DNA of 10,956 nt from Flavobacteriaceae bacterium. GTDB taxonomy: Bacteria > Bacteroidota > Bacteroidia > Flavobacteriales > Flavobacteriaceae. The notes beneath the pieces were generated by a model. The model was given only the letters and a program-made list of their open reading frames with translations, searched no databases and was not told the DNA's origin. Where the stretch lies: contig JAAZUX010000009.1 of the NCBI GenBank assembly GCA_018623955.1, positions 1-10,956 of the forward strand. The letters are read 5' to 3'. The first letter of the stretch is position 1. Every line of letters starts with the position of its first letter. Position numbers and translations under genes: made by a program. Positions 8,066 through 10,956 of the stretch are shown here, piece by piece.

Positions 8066-9424
8066 TTAACCAAAAAGCGCTGTGATTAAAGCTTCAATTT
8101 TCGAAACGGCCAATACCTTGATGGATTCATTTTGTTTGCCAATTTTAGCAAACTTAGAGATGACAATGGTTTCGAACCCCAGTTTCGACGCTTCCTGTAT
8201 GCGTTGTTCTGTTTTCGGCACGGGTCTGATTTCGCCCGATAGTCCTACCTCTGCCGCAAAGCAAAAATTTTCAGAAACAGCTATGTCGTGATAACTGGAT
8301 AATATGGCGACGATGACCGCCAAATCAATGGCCGGATCGGCGATAGAAATGCCTCCCGTAATATTGATAAAAACATCCTTGGTACCTAGGGCAAAACCCG
8401 CTCTTTTTTCCAAAACAGCCAAGAGCATATTGAGTCTTTTGGTATTGTAACCGGTAGTAGTCCTTTGAGGAGTGCCATAGACAGCGGTACTCACTAGAGC
8501 TTGAATTTCAATCATTAAAGGGCGAATGCCTTCAATGGTAGCCGCGATGGCATGTCCGCTCAATTTTTCATCTTTTTCCGAAATCAAAAGTTCACTGGGG
8601 TTACTTACCGCCCTCAAACCTTTGGATTGCATTTCATAAATTCCAATCTCTGAAGTCGCCCCAAAGCGATTTTTTTGGGTTCTCAAGATGCGGTAGATGT
8701 GATTGCGATCTCCCTCAAAATGCAATACTACATCCACCATATGTTCCAATATCTTTGGCCCTGCGATTTGACCATCTTTGGTGATGTGTCCCACCAAAAA
8801 AACAGGCACGTGCGTCTCCTTGGCAAACTTGATAAATTCTGCGGTACATTCTTTGATTTGTGAAACACTCCCAGGGCTACTGTCAATGTAATCGGTGTGT
8901 AAAGTTTGTACAGAATCAATAATGACCAATTCGGGAGCTAGGGTTTCAATTTGTGAGAATATGTTTTGGGTTTTTGTCTCACTAAGCACATAACATTGGT
9001 CGGAGGAGGCATCCATTCGGTCGGAACGGATTTTGATTTGACGCTGGCTTTCTTCTCCGGAGACATAAAGGACTTTGCAACCCACGGTCATGGCTATTTG
9101 TAACAGCAGTGTAGATTTACCAATACCGGGTTCTCCACCCAAAAGCATGAGTGCTCCGGGAATGATTCCACCTCCCAAAACACGGTTCAATTCAGCATCT
9201 CCAGTATTTATTCTTGACTCCGATGAAATTTCAATCTGATTGATTTTAAGGGGCTTTGAAATTGTGCCAACTTTTTTATCGCTTTTCCAATTTTTTTTGT
9301 CAGGCTTTTCCACCACCTCTTCTGTCAGGGTATTCCATTGTTTACAGGAGTTGCACTGGCCTTGCCATTGTGCGTGTTGCGTCCCACAGCTTTGACAAAA
9401 GAAAGAGGTTTTGACTTTACTCAT
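8066..9424 (-). CDS. radA: DNA repair protein RadA (branch-migration ATPase)
   Basis: RadA (Sms) is a RecA-like hexameric helicase that drives branch migration of recombination intermediates. The 452 residues contain all three expected parts. There is an N-terminal C4 zinc finger with Cys10, Cys13, Cys24 and Cys27. The RecA-like ATPase core has Walker A GEPGIGKST (97-105), Walker B LVIID (166-170) and the RadA-specific KNRFG motif (251-255). A C-terminal Lon-protease-like domain without protease function spans about 290-452. All key residues are intact and the length is close to the 460 residues of the E. coli protein. The ATG at 9424 begins just before the zinc finger, as usual. It follows the flippase-like membrane gene by 24 bases with no Shine-Dalgarno sequence in the spacer, which is normal in Bacteroidota. 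It is probably co-transcribed from panC/panD. Confidence 0.97.
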   Translation of the reverse strand: MSKVKTSFFCQSCGTQHAQWQGQCNSCKQWNTLTEEVVEKPDKKNWKSDKKVGTISKPLKINQIEISSESRINTGDAELNRVLGGGIIPGALMLLGGEPGIGKSTLLLQIAMTVGCKVLYVSGEESQRQIKIRSDRMDASSDQCYVLSETKTQNIFSQIETLAPELVIIDSVQTLHTDYIDSSPGSVSQIKECTAEFIKFAKETHVPVFLVGHITKDGQIAGPKILEHMVDVVLHFEGDRNHIYRILRTQKNRFGATSEIGIYEMQSKGLRAVSNPSELLISEKDEKLSGHAIAATIEGIRPLMIEIQALVSTAVYGTPQRTTTGYNTKRLNMLLAVLEKRAGFALGTKDVFINITGGISIADPAIDLAVIVAILSSYHDIAVSENFCFAAEVGLSGEIRPVPKTEQRIQEASKLGFETIVISKFAKIGKQNESIKVLAVSKIEALITALFG

Positions 9425-9448
9425 AACGACAATAGGAAAAAATGAGTT

Positions 9449-10411
9449 TTATTTTTGGCGATTAACCAAAGGTAAAGCAAAAAATGCCATGGCGCCAAAA
9501 GTCACCACCATAAGTGTCTGGCAGGTCCACATGATCCACCCAAAAGCCAAGCTGGATTCTTTAGAAATCCCATATGCAATCAATACCAAAGATACGGAGT
9601 AGGGATAGATCCCTATACCTCCATTGGTTGCAGAAATGGATAATCCTCCTACGACAAAAGCAGGAATCATTGCGTTCATTCCCAAATTTACCGTTTCAGG
9701 AATGGAAAATTTGATGACCCAAAACATCAATATGTACATGGTCCAAATAAAAATGGTGTGAGCAACAAAAAGCCCTTTATTTTTCATGTATTTGATGGAA
9801 ATCATTCCCTCCCAGATCCCCTGAAAGAATTGTTTGACTTTCTTCGTAATGGGGTGGGTAGATTGATGGATAAACTTTTGAAATAAGATAAATATTATCG
9901 TTAAAATGAAAAGGCTGAGTCCTGTTTGAAAGAAGTTCAAATCTTTAAGGTTAAGATAATCGGCAATCAGATCATATTGCAGTCCCAATGCCAAAAGTAT
10001 GCAAAGCAACAGCAAAACAAGGTCAACGACTCGTTCTGAAATGACAGTGCCAAAGCCTTTTTGAAAAGGGATATTTTCATAACGATCCATGGCCGTAGCC
10101 CGGAGTAATTCACCCGAACGAGGAATACCTAGGTTTGAGAAATAACCAATCAATACAGCCAGAATAGAATTGATTGTTTTGGGACGATAGCCCAGTGGTA
10201 ACAATAGGTATTGCCAACGAACTGCTCTGGAAATATGACTTAATATTCCAAAAAAAGCAGAAAGGAATACAAAACGATAATCCGCATTTTGGATGTATTT
10301 AATAATGTTGTGGCGGTCTTCGGGGGTTGTATTTTGATAGCTCAGATATATAAAAAATATCCCTATGGCCAAAGGGATAATTTTTTTTGAAAGTGATAGG
10401 ACTTTCTTCAA
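9449..10411 (-). CDS. Flippase-like membrane protein, lysylphosphatidylglycerol synthase TM family (UPF0104 type)
   Basis: A 320-residue inner-membrane protein with about eight hydrophobic segments (roughly 11-24, 47-66, 80-96, 129-147, 160-178, 214-234, 248-267, 290-316). It matches the N-terminal membrane half of MprF, the part that flips lysyl-phosphatidylglycerol, through SRAVRW (61-66), IPRSGELLRA (96-105) and VISERVVD (123-130). The soluble aminoacyl-transferase half of MprF is absent, so the common name 'LPG synthase' overstates it; lipid or lipid-linked substrate transport is inference from the family. The likely start is TTG at 10411, four bases after the panD stop. An in-frame stop lies at 10421-10423, no other standard start codon lies between, and the next Met would remove several helices. 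This suggests coupling to panD. An A8 run (10381-10388 on the complement) near the start encodes Lys-Lys. Confidence 0.88.
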   Translation of the reverse strand: MKKVLSLSKKIIPLAIGIFFIYLSYQNTTPEDRHNIIKYIQNADYRFVFLSAFFGILSHISRAVRWQYLLLPLGYRPKTINSILAVLIGYFSNLGIPRSGELLRATAMDRYENIPFQKGFGTVISERVVDLVLLLLCILLALGLQYDLIADYLNLKDLNFFQTGLSLFILTIIFILFQKFIHQSTHPITKKVKQFFQGIWEGMISIKYMKNKGLFVAHTIFIWTMYILMFWVIKFSIPETVNLGMNAMIPAFVVGGLSISATNGGIGIYPYSVSLVLIAYGISKESSLAFGWIMWTCQTLMVVTFGAMAFFALPLVNRQK

Positions 10412-10415
10412 TCTT

Positions 10416-10766
10416 TTAGTTTAGGCGGTTGGTATTCTCATCCGGAAAAATTACAGTAGGCTTAAATTTTTTGGCCTCTTCAAATTCCATTTGAGCATAC
10501 CCGATAACGATGATGATGTCTCCTTTTTGAGCTTTTCTGGCTGCAGGTCCATTGAGGGTTATCTCTCCACTTGCTCTTTTTCCTTCGATGATATAGGTCT
10601 CTAATCGTTCACCGTTATTGATGTTTACCACTTGAACTTTCTCGCCCACTACAAAATTGGCAGCATCGATCAAGTCTCTGTCTATGGTAATGCTTCCGAT
10701 ATAGCTCAAGTCGGCATCGGTAACCTTGACCCTGTGAATTTTTGATTTTATTACTTCTATCAACAC
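10416..10766 (-). CDS. panD: Aspartate 1-decarboxylase, pyruvoyl-dependent
   Basis: Makes beta-alanine from L-aspartate for pantothenate and coenzyme A. The 116-residue proenzyme is expected to cleave itself between Gly24 and Ser25 (YIGSIT, 22-27), turning Ser25 into the pyruvoyl cofactor. Residues known from the E. coli enzyme to build the active site are all in register: Lys9, His11, Arg54, Thr57, Tyr58, Asn72 and Gly73. I choose the GTG at 10766 because it gives the conserved MLIEV start. The adjacent TTG at 10763 is the only alternative before a long stretch without starts, and an in-frame stop at 10776-10778 blocks extension. It lies 17 bases after panC, whose product PanC uses the beta-alanine made here, and is followed at once by the membrane gene. 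Its own promoter appears to overlap the end of panC. Confidence 0.97.
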   Translation of the reverse strand: MLIEVIKSKIHRVKVTDADLSYIGSITIDRDLIDAANFVVGEKVQVVNINNGERLETYIIEGKRASGEITLNGPAARKAQKGDIIIVIGYAQMEFEEAKKFKPTVIFPDENTNRLN

Positions 10767-10770
10767 GCGG

Positions 10771-10799
10771 CAAATTTAGTGATTTAAGACATATCCAAA
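10771..10799 (-). promoter_or_regulatory. Bacteroidota-type promoter for panD (TTTG - 17 - TAAATTTG)
   Basis: On the minus strand TTTG at 10796-10799 is followed after 17 bases by TAAATTTG at 10771-10778. The second element is a perfect match to the -7 consensus TAnnTTTG of the primary Bacteroidota sigma factor, and 17 lies within the 17-23 base spacing reported for that promoter type. The -33 element falls inside the last codons of panC. The -7 element ends only 4 bases before the panD GTG, so a transcript from here would have almost no leader. Confidence 0.5.
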
Positions 10800-10956
10800 T
10801 TATCTATTAACCTTATTTTTCCCAAATAGGCCGCGATAAATCCCCGACCTCGGTCAACAGGCTCCTCCAAATGAAATTCTTTTAATGTTTTTGGATCTGC
10901 AATTTTAAAATAATCTAAGGTCAACTCATGGTGTTTTTCGAATAAACCGGCGACCA
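10784..10956 (-). CDS. panC: Pantothenate synthetase (pantoate-beta-alanine ligase), C-terminal fragment
   Basis: Only the last 56 codons and the TAA stop (10784-10786) are present; the gene enters from the right edge. PanC joins pantoate to beta-alanine with ATP to form pantothenate. Recognition rests on the C-terminal signature: the segment LDYFKIADPKTL, which resembles the family's Y-F/V-x-I-x-D-x-x-T-L pattern, then RGRGFIAAYLGKIRLIDN just before the stop, matching the family's ending in (I)AAxxGxTRLIDN. The immediate neighbour is panD, which supplies its substrate, as in many genomes. The ATP-binding and catalytic motifs lie outside the window and cannot be checked. Confidence 0.93.
   Translation of the reverse strand, partial: VAGLFEKHHELTLDYFKIADPKTLKEFHLEEPVDRGRGFIAAYLGKIRLIDNLDMS

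Noticed and set aside
8728..8919. Minus-strand 63-codon open frame within radA
   Set aside because: It is another frame of the intact radA coding sequence, which carries all RadA motifs.
1..10956. A new defence, mobile or biosynthetic system
   Set aside because: Every gene belongs to a recognised family and all are on one strand with tight spacing; no transposase, integrase, tRNA, inverted terminal repeat, CRISPR repeat or compositional break was seen.

Overview
The window holds eight genes, all on the minus strand and almost without gaps, so transcription runs from the right end to the left. It looks like a core chromosomal region of a Bacteroidota bacterium, most likely of the Cytophagales/Cyclobacteriaceae type. 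The reasons are the panC-panD-flippase-like-radA order, a Bacteroidota-style isoleucyl-tRNA synthetase, a TonB receptor with an N-terminal carboxypeptidase-regulatory-like domain, the near absence of Shine-Dalgarno sequences, and a TTG/TAnnTTTG-type promoter before panD. The taxonomic call is inference from protein style and gene order.

Layout in the direction of transcription: the 3' end of panC (pantothenate synthetase, cut by the right edge); panD (aspartate 1-decarboxylase); an eight-helix membrane protein of the MprF-type flippase-like family; radA (branch-migration helicase/ATPase); gdhA (NADP-type glutamate dehydrogenase); recO (recombination mediator); a TonB-dependent outer-membrane receptor related to the heme/hemoglobin receptor group; and ileS (isoleucyl-tRNA synthetase, cut by the left edge). 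The intergenic spacers are -17 to 58 bases. recO and the receptor gene overlap by 17 bases, and the flippase-like gene starts 4 bases after panD ends, so translational coupling is likely at both places. The two longest spacers, before gdhA and before ileS, are the most likely places for extra promoters.

Functionally, panC and panD complete the beta-alanine/pantothenate branch toward coenzyme A. radA and recO both act in recombinational repair. gdhA assimilates ammonia, and ileS charges tRNA-Ile. I see no mobile element, CRISPR array, RNA gene, riboswitch or phage material, and no stretch over 60 bases without a gene. This is an ordinary housekeeping region and I do not see a new multi-gene system. 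The most notable point is the IleRS signature motif, which reads GIHH instead of HIGH. That swap is linked to extreme mupirocin resistance in type 2 IleRS enzymes. Secondary points are an apparently leaderless panD transcript and a TonB receptor lacking the heme-ligand histidine while embedded in a housekeeping gene string.
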